A DNA stretch of 64,000 bases from an uncultured Bacteroidales bacterium (GTDB lineage: Bacteria; Bacteroidota; Bacteroidia; Bacteroidales; Paludibacteraceae). Both the position numbers and the translations under genes were made by a program. This document shows positions 46,409 through 54,224 of the stretch, piece by piece. The stretch covers positions 62,001-126,000 of the forward strand of contig CADCEV010000004.1 of NCBI GenBank assembly GCA_902800525.1. The letters run 5' to 3'. How positions within the stretch are numbered: position 1 is the stretch's first letter; each line of letters starts with the position of its first letter. The notes beneath the pieces are model-generated. The model had not been told where the DNA came from, searched no databases, and saw only the letters and a program-made list of their open reading frames with translations.

Positions 46409-48509
46409 GTTACTGCACATATACGATTTCCTGGGTACCCATCGCCGCTGGCTGTGGTCGGGTTTGACGATGGTACTTATTCCGTTGATCGTGTTAGCCT
46501 TGACGCTGCGGTACAACGAAGACATCATGGATTTTCTGCCGCTGGAGGACGAAGACCGGGAAGCCCTTGCGGAGTTCCAATCCAAACAGTCCGCCGCACA
46601 GATCGTTCTCATCGTAGAAGGCGGCGACGAATCCCTCCGCGAAGAAATAATAGAGGAATTAAAAATTAAAAATTACGAATTAAAAATTTCAACGGATCCA
46701 TCGGATCAGTTGACCTCTTTATACGCGCAATTACCTTATTATATAGCCGATGAGAAGTACGATGCGTTCGATTCGCTCTTTACGTCCGAAGCAATCCGTG
46801 CCGCCTTGGAGCGTGACAAACATATTCTCTCCACACCGGGAACAAGTTTCTTATCAACCGCTATTCAGTCCGACCCTTTGGGTCTGATGGATCTGTCCGC
46901 GTTCCAAGCCCACCAAGCCCCTAACCGCTCATACGCGTTTATCACCTCGCCGTACGGCAGTACGGAAACGAAGCAAAACGCCGCCTTGATAGACACCCTC
47001 AACACCCATCTAACCCACATACTATCTTCCCTCTCCCCCTCTGAGAGGGGGGCGGGGGGTGTCTGCCGCCTCATCGGTGCCCCGGTGATAGCCGTGGAGA
47101 ACGCCCGGCGGATCAAATTGGATTCGCTGATCTGTATTGCGCTCTCGCTGGTACTCATCGTAGCGTTGTTGGCGTACGCTTTTCCGCGGAGACGCGACCT
47201 GTGGCTTATTCTGCTCTCCGTCTCCTTCGGCTGGCTATTCGGCATGGCGGTATTGCGCCTTTTCACGCCAACGGTCAGCGCCATGGTCTTAGGCATCGGT
47301 AGCGTCCTTATCGGTATTGCAGTCAATTATCCGCTGCATCTGCTGGTACACCAGCGTTATACGACCACCGTCCGGCAGACCCTTCAGGAAGTGCTCTCTC
47401 CACTCGTTGTGGGAAACATCACCACGGTCGGAGCTTTTCTTGCCCTGCTTCCGCTCAAAGCCTCAGCGATGCAGGATTTAGGTATCTTTGCCGCCTCCAT
47501 GCTCATCGGTACGATCCTCTTCTGCATCTTCGTTTTACCGCATCTCATGTCCGCGCACCCTACCCCGCTCCGCGAGATCAAACTGCCGATGGAGAAATTA
47601 AAAATTAAAAATTACGAATTAAGAATCTCCAATTTCAAATTCCAAGTAGCCACTATTGTTGTAACAATAGGCTTCGCTCTCTACCTCTTATCTCCATATA
47701 TCCTCTCCCCCTCTGAGAGGGGGGCGGGGGGTGTTTCACTTTTTAATCCGAACCCCTCGTGCATCAATTACATGACGCCCCAACAGCGTGCGGACATAGC
47801 GTTCTTCGATTCGATAGCGAACCCTATGCGGCAGGTGTCCGAACATGCCGAGAGAGCTGAACAATGGACGTCGTATTGGCGCACCCACGACCCCGAAGCG
47901 GTCATTGCGACCATCGAGAACGAAGCCGCACAAGTGGGATTCAGGAAGGACGTCTTTGCACCTTTCTATGAACTCATACGGAATTGGAAACCCGCTAAGA
48001 GTTTTGATTTCAGCCGTTTGACGCAAGGCCTCAGCGATAACTTCGATTATATAGGTATCGCCTGTTCGCTCATCGTCTTTCTGTTCCTTTGGCTCAGTTT
48101 CCGCAGCCTGCCGGTAGCCCTCATCGCTTTTGTGCCGATGGTACTCAGTTGGATCTGGATCATTGCGATCATGCGCCTCTTCGGTCTGCAATTCAACATC
48201 GTCAACATCATCTTGGCGACCTTCATCTTCGGACAGGGCGACGACTACACTATCTTCATGGTGGAAGGTCTGCTCCACGAACGCCGGACAGGTCAAACGA
48301 TCCTGCCGCAATTCCGGCAATCAATCATCCTCTCCGCGCTGATCATGCTCATCGGCATCGGTATATTGGTCTTTGCCGTTCATCCGGCAATGCACTCCCT
48401 CGGCGTCGTGACGCTCATCGGCATGACGGTCGTTCTCCTCATGGCGGTCACCGTTCCGCCTTTCCTTTTCCGCTTCCTGCCGACCAAGCCCGATGAACCT
48501 GCGTCTTAA
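46398..48509 (+). CDS. MMPL/RND-type exporter of the pigment cluster
   Basis: 703 residues with two sets of membrane spans around external loops, the layout of MMPL exporters (first span about 17-36; second block 235-400; last block from about 555). It is expected to move the finished lipid-like pigment out of the inner membrane. Four repeat inserts lie in frame: KIKNYELKI (about 88-97) and LKIKNYELRISNFKF (about 400-414) from the AT-rich element, and LSPSERGAGGV twice (about 214 and 437) from the GC-rich palindrome. All lie in or next to external loops. Overlaps the radical SAM gene by 17 bases. Confidence 0.9.
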   Translation: MNDKLLHIYDFLGTHRRWLWSGLTMVLIPLIVLALTLRYNEDIMDFLPLEDEDREALAEFQSKQSAAQIVLIVEGGDESLREEIIEELKIKNYELKISTDPSDQLTSLYAQLPYYIADEKYDAFDSLFTSEAIRAALERDKHILSTPGTSFLSTAIQSDPLGLMDLSAFQAHQAPNRSYAFITSPYGSTETKQNAALIDTLNTHLTHILSSLSPSERGAGGVCRLIGAPVIAVENARRIKLDSLICIALSLVLIVALLAYAFPRRRDLWLILLSVSFGWLFGMAVLRLFTPTVSAMVLGIGSVLIGIAVNYPLHLLVHQRYTTTVRQTLQEVLSPLVVGNITTVGAFLALLPLKASAMQDLGIFAASMLIGTILFCIFVLPHLMSAHPTPLREIKLPMEKLKIKNYELRISNFKFQVATIVVTIGFALYLLSPYILSPSERGAGGVSLFNPNPSCINYMTPQQRADIAFFDSIANPMRQVSEHAERAEQWTSYWRTHDPEAVIATIENEAAQVGFRKDVFAPFYELIRNWKPAKSFDFSRLTQGLSDNFDYIGIACSLIVFLFLWLSFRSLPVALIAFVPMVLSWIWIIAIMRLFGLQFNIVNIILATFIFGQGDDYTIFMVEGLLHERRTGQTILPQFRQSIILSALIMLIGIGILVFAVHPAMHSLGVVTLIGMTVVLLMAVTVPPFLFRFLPTKPDEPAS
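46656..46692. repeat. AATTAAAAATTACGAATT repeat in the MMPL gene, copy 1
   Basis: GAATTAAAAATTAAAAATTA plus CGAATTAAAAAT reads in frame as ELKIKNYELKI. Same word as at 41070 and 47594. Confidence 0.85.
47027..47063. repeat. In-frame GC-rich palindromic element, copy 5
   Basis: CTCTCCCCCTCTGAGAGGGG with tail GGCGGGGGGTGT, encoding SLSPSERGAGGV in an external loop of the MMPL exporter. Almost identical to copy 6, 670 bases away. Confidence 0.88.
47594..47645. repeat. AATTAAAAATTACGAATT repeat in the MMPL gene, copy 2
   Basis: AATTAAAAATTAAAAATTAC followed by GAATTAAGAATCTCCAATTTC encodes LKIKNYELRISNFKF between two membrane blocks. Confidence 0.85.
47701..47736. repeat. In-frame GC-rich palindromic element, copy 6
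   Basis: TCCTCTCCCCCTCTGAGAGG then GGGGCGGGGGGTGTTT, encoding LSPSERGAGGV. Thirty bases match copy 5 exactly. Confidence 0.88.
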
Positions 48510-49578
48510 AATAGCACTCCTGCTCGAAAGCCTGCGGCGCCGGAACATGAAGAAACTGCATCCGCTGCGCCAGCTCTTCTGGGAATCTACCTTGCGGTGC
48601 AATGTCCATTGCCTGCATTGCGGCAGTGACTGTGTGGCTTCGGTCGAGACACCGGACATGCCGGCGGAAGATTTTCTCAACGTGATCGACACCGAGATCA
48701 CGCCGCATGTGGATCCGCATCAGGTGCTCATCATCATCTCCGGCGGCGAACCCCTCATGCGCAAGGATCTGGCGGATATAGGTCATGCGCTCAAGCAGCG
48801 CGGCTATCCGTGGGGAATGGTCACCAACGGGCTGGCACTCACGGAGACACGTTTCCGTGAACTGGTAACCGCCGGCTTGCGGTCTATCACCGTCTCCTGC
48901 GACGGGCTGGAGAAAGACCACATCTGGCTCCGCCAACACCCCCTGGCTTTTGAAGGGGCTACGCGGGCGATACGACTGATTGCGGATTATAATACCAATC
49001 ACCCCTTTCCCCTCACATGGGACGTCGTCACCTGCGCTAACCGCCGTAACATCGGTCATTTGCCGCAGATACGGGAAATGCTGTGGTCGCTCGGCGTGCG
49101 CGATTGGAGGGTCTTCGGCATTGACCCCATGGGACGCGCAGCCACCAACGAGGAACTGCTGCTGACGGATGATCAGTTCCTATATCTGATGAAATATATA
49201 GCCTCCGAACGCGAAGCGGGACACCATGTCTCCTATTCCTGCGAGGGCTATCTGGGGGACTATGAAGGCCGTGTGCGCGATCATCTATACCTCTGCGCTG
49301 CGGGGATCTCCGTGGCTTCCATACTGATTGACGGCTCTATCTCTGCCTGCACGTCCATCCGCGGCAAGTATTATCAGGGCAATATCTATAAAGACGCGTT
49401 CTGGTCTGTCTGGGAGAATGGTTTTCAGTTGTATCGTGACCGCTCCTGGATGCGTAAAAAAGCGCCCTGCAACAACTGCAAGGCTTGGACTTTCTGCGAG
49501 GGAAACGGCATGCACCTCCGCCGCGAAGACGGCTCCCTCATGCTCTGCCATCTCCACCGGTTAGGGCAAAAAACCTAA
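48493..49578 (+). CDS. Radical SAM enzyme with SPASM-type C-terminus
   Basis: 361 residues. The cluster motif is Cys36-x3-Cys40-x2-Cys43 (CNVHCLHCG), followed by ISGGEPLMRKDL. The C-terminal Cys set (LCAAGISVASI, ACTSIRG, PCNNCKAWTFCEG, LCH) suits a SPASM domain with auxiliary clusters. It resembles the Bacteroidota 'rSAM/lipoprotein' family from memory. It overlaps the MMPL gene by 17 bases and closes the operon, so it may be the last tailoring enzyme or a separate peptide-modifying enzyme that shares the transcript. No precursor peptide gene was found next to it. Confidence 0.85.
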   Translation: MNLRLKIALLLESLRRRNMKKLHPLRQLFWESTLRCNVHCLHCGSDCVASVETPDMPAEDFLNVIDTEITPHVDPHQVLIIISGGEPLMRKDLADIGHALKQRGYPWGMVTNGLALTETRFRELVTAGLRSITVSCDGLEKDHIWLRQHPLAFEGATRAIRLIADYNTNHPFPLTWDVVTCANRRNIGHLPQIREMLWSLGVRDWRVFGIDPMGRAATNEELLLTDDQFLYLMKYIASEREAGHHVSYSCEGYLGDYEGRVRDHLYLCAAGISVASILIDGSISACTSIRGKYYQGNIYKDAFWSVWENGFQLYRDRSWMRKKAPCNNCKAWTFCEGNGMHLRREDGSLMLCHLHRLGQKT

Positions 49579-49664
49579 CCCTCAGCATATTTTTCACAAA
49601 TTAAGTTTTTTCTTTTCTCTTTCAGTTCTAAAAGTGCTTAAATCGGCATATTTCTGCAAATAAA

Positions 49665-49696
49665 TTTGCATAATCCAAAAAAAAGTTGTACCTTTG
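49665..49696 (+). promoter_or_regulatory. Promoter of the flavoprotein gene
   Basis: TTTGCATAATCC at 49665 and TACCTTTG 49689-49696, 20-base gap, 22 bases before the ATG. Confidence 0.85.
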
Positions 49697-49718
49697 CGCT
49701 CCAAACGCAAAGATCATT

Positions 49719-50342
49719 ATGAAAGTATTACTCATCAACGGTTCGCCGCGCAAGAACGGCAACACTTATACGGCCCTCAGCGAGATTGCAGCTACCCTGC
49801 AAACGGAAGGTATTGAAAGCGAGATCGTGTGGATCGGGAACAAGCCCGTTCACGGCTGTATTGCCTGTGGGACATGCAAGACCAAGGGCAACGGACGCTG
49901 TGTCTTTGACGACGATGTATGCAATGCCATTTCCGCCAAGTTCGCCGAATCGGACGGCTTTGTGTTCGGCTCACCGGTGTATTACGGTCAGCCCAACGGC
50001 GCGCTGTTGGCTATCATGCAGCGGGCGTTCTTCTCGAACGGCGCTAACCTGCAAAACAAACCCGCCGCCGTCGTTACCATCTGCCGTCGGGGCGGTGCAA
50101 CCGCCGCTTTCGAAGCCCTGCAGATGCCGTTGCAGATGATGAACATGCCTGTGGCTACTTCCCAGTACTGGAACATTGCCTATGGCCGTGAGGAAGGTCA
50201 GGTATCGCAGGATACAGAGGGCATGCAGACCATGCGCACACTGGCGCATAACCTCGCGTGGATGATACGCGGTCTGCGCGGAGAGAACGCACCTGCCGTT
50301 CCTAACCGCGAGGCTTGGCAACCGATGCATTTTATACGTTAA
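49719..50342 (+). CDS. NADPH-dependent FMN reductase family / iron-sulfur flavoprotein
   Basis: 207 residues from the ATG at 49719. Flavodoxin-like start LLINGSPRKNGNTYTAL binds FMN. The compact motif HGCIACGTCK (Cys about 47, 50 and 53) with a later C could hold an iron-sulfur cluster, as in Isf-type flavoproteins. SPVYYGQPNGALLAIMQR is the second FMN loop. Probable electron-transfer or quinone/nitro reductase role. Confidence 0.85.
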   Translation: MKVLLINGSPRKNGNTYTALSEIAATLQTEGIESEIVWIGNKPVHGCIACGTCKTKGNGRCVFDDDVCNAISAKFAESDGFVFGSPVYYGQPNGALLAIMQRAFFSNGANLQNKPAAVVTICRRGGATAAFEALQMPLQMMNMPVATSQYWNIAYGREEGQVSQDTEGMQTMRTLAHNLAWMIRGLRGENAPAVPNREAWQPMHFIR

Positions 50343-50359
50343 CTTATACAATATATCTT

Positions 50360-50995
50360 ATGAGGAAAATTTATCTTTTACTGCTCGTTTGCAGTTTGAT
50401 TCCCTTGCTCGCCAATGCGGAGACGAAAGAGACACGAAGCGCACAGAAACATGAGGTGCGTCTCGGTTATGGCGACCCGATGTTTGAGACGATGCGATGG
50501 AAAGATGAGCCCAACAAATTGGGAGTGCCGATGAATGTGCGCCAGCACTACCGCTACACGGGACACATTTACGCAGAGTACATGTACCGCGTGAACTGGT
50601 GGTTCGGTGTAGGCGGACAAGTGGATTTCGGAGCGACGATGTTCGATTACAACTCGTATCAGTTGGATGCGCAGGGCAAGCAGTTCCTGGCGTCGAGTGA
50701 CCCGCGTTTCTTCTATGACCTGTGTATCATGCCTTCTGTTCGTTTCACCTATTACCACCACGAATGGGTCAACCTCTATTCGGGCGTGCAACTCGGCGTC
50801 GGCATTCATGGCGACTACCGCGGACGCAGCGAATTAGGCGGAGCGTTAGGAATCACCGCACTCGGTCTCTCCGTCGGACGAGACCACTGGTTCGGTACCG
50901 CAGAAATAGGCGGACTGAGCAACCTCCAATCCCTCACCGCCATTTACCTCATTTGGACGAAATGGTTTAATGTTTCCGTGGGATACCGGTTTTAA
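50360..50995 (+). CDS. Outer-membrane beta-barrel protein
   Basis: 211 residues from the ATG at 50360. Signal peptide MRKIYLLLLVCSLIPLLANA, then alternating polar/aromatic strands (YAEYMYRVNWWFGVGGQVDF; RFTYYHHEWVNLYSGVQLGV) ending in the terminal strand FNVSVGYRF with C-terminal Phe, the outer-membrane assembly signal. An eight-stranded OmpA/porin-type barrel is likely. Ligand unknown. Confidence 0.75.
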   Translation: MRKIYLLLLVCSLIPLLANAETKETRSAQKHEVRLGYGDPMFETMRWKDEPNKLGVPMNVRQHYRYTGHIYAEYMYRVNWWFGVGGQVDFGATMFDYNSYQLDAQGKQFLASSDPRFFYDLCIMPSVRFTYYHHEWVNLYSGVQLGVGIHGDYRGRSELGGALGITALGLSVGRDHWFGTAEIGGLSNLQSLTAIYLIWTKWFNVSVGYRF

Positions 50996-51000
50996 TCGAT

Positions 51001-51039
51001 AATTGTGAATTGTGAATTGTAAATTGTGAATTGTAAATT
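51001..51039. repeat. AATTGTGA/AATTGTAA direct repeat
   Basis: AATTGTGAATTGTGAATTGT followed by AAATTGTGAATTGTAAATT gives five copies of a 7-8-base unit, ending at the start codon of the next gene. Similar words stand before leuS. Confidence 0.85.
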
Positions 51040-52347
51040 ATGAGACACAATATATTTTTAATCAGCATATTGGCTTTAGTACTTGCTTCTTGTCAAGCGG
51101 ACAAGAAAGACTACACGTCGTTTGTGAAAGACGCTGCCGGCTACCACGTGATCAGCGACGGAGACGTGGATCTGGACAATCAATACCCCGTTTGGGCGGA
51201 CCAGTTAGGCAATGTGCCTTCTGACGTGGACCCGTGCGACCCCGAGGGATATAACCAAGTGGAAGGCAAATCGACCTTCATGCAGATGTTCTCGCCGCTG
51301 ATGAACATGATCACGTATTCATCGGTGCATCAGATCGTGGGCACCTATCAGTCCGAATACAAAGGGCAGCCGATCATGCTCTCTGGTAACATGTACGTCC
51401 CGAAATCCAAGAAATGCAAAGGTCTGATCATGGCATGCCACTATACGTACGCTGCGTTGAGCGAATCGCCCTCACAAGGTCCGACCCTCTCTGCTCTCCT
51501 TGCCACCAAGGGCTATGCGGTCGTGGACGCTGATTATGTGGGATTTGGCGTCACCTATCAAATGGTTCACCCGTATCTGGACAAGAAAGCAACTGGACGG
51601 GCAGTAGCCGATTTCGGACGCCTTGCTCGACCTTTCCTGGAGGCGAACGGCTATACGTTTGAGACCAACGATATCTATATCTTCGGCTATTCGCAAGGCG
51701 GTCATGCCGCGGTGGCTACCCAGGAGTTCATCGAGTCGCACCCGGATTATTACAAAGATCTGCCGCTGACCAAAGTCTATTGCGGCGGTGGTCCGTATGA
51801 CCCCAAAGTGACCTATGATGTTGCCAAGAAAACCGACGTCATCGGCTTCCCGGCGGTCGTTCCGATGTTCCTGCAAGGAACGATCTATGCCAACGACCTC
51901 AACGACAAGAGCCTTGCGCTGCCTATTAAGGAGGACGATTTCCTCTCTGATGAGATGCTCAAAGACGACCGTTACAAGACATGGCTCAACAGCAAAGCCT
52001 ATACCATGGATCAGGTCAACCTGCTCATGAAAGGGATCGGTTGCGGTAAGTTCTCCACCATCCTCCGTCCGGAAGCTATGGGAGGAGAGGAGTACGCGCC
52101 GAACAAAGTGCTTTTCGCCAAACTCGCGGAGAACGCTACCACCAACTATTGTCCCAAAACACCGATGTACATTTTTCACTCCAAGGGCGATGATGTGGTG
52201 ACTTTTGAAAATGCAGAGATGTTGCAAAAAGCATTCCGGGATCTCGGAGCGGACGAAAGCAAGATCGAATACGACTTCGGCGAATACGGCACTCACCGTA
52301 CAGGTCTGCTCAAATTCCACATCAAAGTACTGAAAATGTTAAAATAA
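51040..52347 (+). CDS. Lipoprotein alpha/beta hydrolase (lipase/esterase-like)
   Basis: 435 residues. Lipoprotein signal with lipobox LVLASC (Cys18). Secretory-lipase-like fold: HYTYAALSESPSQGPTLSAL, nucleophile Ser in FGYSQGGHAA near 218, Asp in FHSKGDDVVTFENAE, His in GEYGTHRTGLLKFH. Likely anchored at the outer membrane, acting on esters. The gene starts inside the repeat just described. Confidence 0.85.
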   Translation: MRHNIFLISILALVLASCQADKKDYTSFVKDAAGYHVISDGDVDLDNQYPVWADQLGNVPSDVDPCDPEGYNQVEGKSTFMQMFSPLMNMITYSSVHQIVGTYQSEYKGQPIMLSGNMYVPKSKKCKGLIMACHYTYAALSESPSQGPTLSALLATKGYAVVDADYVGFGVTYQMVHPYLDKKATGRAVADFGRLARPFLEANGYTFETNDIYIFGYSQGGHAAVATQEFIESHPDYYKDLPLTKVYCGGGPYDPKVTYDVAKKTDVIGFPAVVPMFLQGTIYANDLNDKSLALPIKEDDFLSDEMLKDDRYKTWLNSKAYTMDQVNLLMKGIGCGKFSTILRPEAMGGEEYAPNKVLFAKLAENATTNYCPKTPMYIFHSKGDDVVTFENAEMLQKAFRDLGADESKIEYDFGEYGTHRTGLLKFHIKVLKMLK

Positions 52348-52365
52348 AACAATACTTCTACCCTT

Positions 52366-54171
52366 ATGACAGTATTAGAACGTTTAGGCGCATTGCGCGC
52401 TCAAATGAAAGCGCAAGGTTTGGCGGCGTATGTCGTGCCGGGAAATGACCCGCACGCGAGTGAATATATGGCATCCCACTGGTGCGAAATGCAGTGGATC
52501 AGCGGTTTCAACGGCGAGTCCGGGACGATGGTGGTGACGATGGACAGAGCGCTCCTCTGGACCGACAGCCGCTATTACCTCCAAGCCGGTATCGAACTCA
52601 AAGACACTACGATCGAGTTGATGCGCGAAAGCGATATTGACTGCCCGAAAATAACCGAGTGGCTCTGCGAGAATGTACAAGGGGCAAAGATAGGCATCAA
52701 CCCCGAGATGTTCAGCGTCAACGATTTTGCGGAATGGAAAGAGCAGTTCGCAGACGCCGGCATTGAGATCCGGAGCGTCGATCTCATCAAACCCATCTGG
52801 ACGGAAGGCAGACCCGCTATTCCGAGCGACAAACTCTATCCTTACAGCGAAGATTTTGCAGGTGAGAGTGTGGAGAGCAAGTTAGCCCGGATGCGCGAAA
52901 TCGTAAATCGTAAATCGTCCAATCGTCAATGGGCACTGATCATCAGCGCGTTGGACGAGATTGCATGGCTGCTTAACATCCGCGGAAACGATGTGGAATA
53001 TAACCCCGTTGTGATCAGTTATGTGGTGCTCGAAGCGGACAAATGCACCCTCTTTGTGGATGCTGCCAAAGTCGATACGGTAGCGCAGAACTACCTGGAT
53101 TTCAACAATATAGACGTTCAGCCGTACGAAGCGGTATTCGATTATATCCGCAGCCTCAGCGGCGCCGTCCTCTACGACGGAGCACGCGTCAATGAGGCGC
53201 TCTTTGAGGCTATTCCCGAGGGATGCAAGAAGATAAACGCCAAATCGCCGATCCTCATTGACAAGGCAAAGAAAAACGCCGTGGAGTTGGAAGGCGAACG
53301 GATCGCTATGCGTCAGGACGCAGCGGCACTCACACGTTTCTTCAAATGGCTCGAAGAAGAGGCGTTTGCAAACGGTCAGACACAGACCGAATGGACTCTC
53401 ATGGAGAAACTGCATGAGTTCCGGGCAAAAGGAGAGAACTTCGTCGAAGAATCATTCGGCACGATCGCCGGCTACCAAGGCAACGGAGCCATCGTCCACT
53501 ATGCCGCAACGAAAGACAACTGCGCCGAAGTGAAGCCGGAAGGCATGTTGCTGCTCGACAGCGGCGGACAATACCTCGACGGTACGACCGACATCACCCG
53601 TACGGTTTGGCTCGGAGGACGTATTCCCCAGCAGGCGAAAGATGACTACACGTACGTGCTCAAAGGACATATTGCCCTCCAGCGCGCTCGTTTCCCGCGC
53701 GGCACAAGAGGTAACCAACTCGATGCACTTGCCAAACAGTATATGTGGGAGGTAGGGATCACCTTCGGTCACGGAACGGGTCACGGCGTCGGACATTTCC
53801 TCGGCTGTCACGAAGGACCGCAGAACGTGCGCACCGACAATAACCCCACCGCGCTGGAGGTCGGACACATCATCTCCGATGAACCGGGTATCTATCGTAC
53901 CGGCAAATGGGGCATCCGCACGGAGAACCTCATCACCGTCATTCCTGCCAAACAGACCAAAGTGACCACCACCGAAGATGAATGGCTGACCTTCGAGACC
54001 CTGACCCTCTGTTTCTACGACACGAACCTCATCGAGATGAGTCTCATGACCGAGGACGAGATCGATTGGCTCAACGCTTACCACGTGCGCGTCTATAAAG
54101 AAGTAGCCCCGCTGCTCAATGCAGACGAGGCGAAATACTTGGCACGTAAGTGCGCGGCATTGGAGCTCTAA
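52366..54171 (+). CDS. pepP: Xaa-Pro aminopeptidase (M24B)
   Basis: 601 residues, cytoplasmic. Removes N-terminal residues before proline. The creatinase-like N-terminal domains precede a pita-bread catalytic domain with metal ligands in LDSGGQYLDGTTDITR (two Asp, about 394-409), GHGTGHGVGHFLG (His about 468-476), DEPGIYRTG (Glu about 505) and RTENLI (Glu about 519). Length matches the three-domain eukaryote-like APP family common in Bacteroidota. A short direct repeat (CGTAAATCGTAAATCGTCC) encodes VNRKSSNRQ near 180-189. A shared terminator follows. Confidence 0.93.
   Translation: MTVLERLGALRAQMKAQGLAAYVVPGNDPHASEYMASHWCEMQWISGFNGESGTMVVTMDRALLWTDSRYYLQAGIELKDTTIELMRESDIDCPKITEWLCENVQGAKIGINPEMFSVNDFAEWKEQFADAGIEIRSVDLIKPIWTEGRPAIPSDKLYPYSEDFAGESVESKLARMREIVNRKSSNRQWALIISALDEIAWLLNIRGNDVEYNPVVISYVVLEADKCTLFVDAAKVDTVAQNYLDFNNIDVQPYEAVFDYIRSLSGAVLYDGARVNEALFEAIPEGCKKINAKSPILIDKAKKNAVELEGERIAMRQDAAALTRFFKWLEEEAFANGQTQTEWTLMEKLHEFRAKGENFVEESFGTIAGYQGNGAIVHYAATKDNCAEVKPEGMLLLDSGGQYLDGTTDITRTVWLGGRIPQQAKDDYTYVLKGHIALQRARFPRGTRGNQLDALAKQYMWEVGITFGHGTGHGVGHFLGCHEGPQNVRTDNNPTALEVGHIISDEPGIYRTGKWGIRTENLITVIPAKQTKVTTTEDEWLTFETLTLCFYDTNLIEMSLMTEDEIDWLNAYHVRVYKEVAPLLNADEAKYLARKCAALEL
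52897..52930. repeat. AATCGTAAATCGT repeat inside pepP
   Basis: GAAATCGTAAATCGTAAATC followed by GTCCAATCGTCAAT is a ~8-base direct repeat (AATCGTAA) that stays in frame. The same word occurs in the leuS leader at about 826-856. Confidence 0.75.
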
Positions 54172-54182
54172 AAAGCCAAAAC

Positions 54183-54217
54183 TAAAAACCCCTTCCCGAA
54201 AAGGAAGGGGCTTTTTT
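54183..54217. terminator. Bidirectional terminator between pepP and htpG
   Basis: Eight-pair stem CCCCTTCC/GGAAGGGG with loop CGAAAA, flanked by AAAAA on the left and TTTTTT on the right, so it can end transcription from both convergent genes. Confidence 0.92.
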
Positions 54218-54224
54218 ATGGGTA

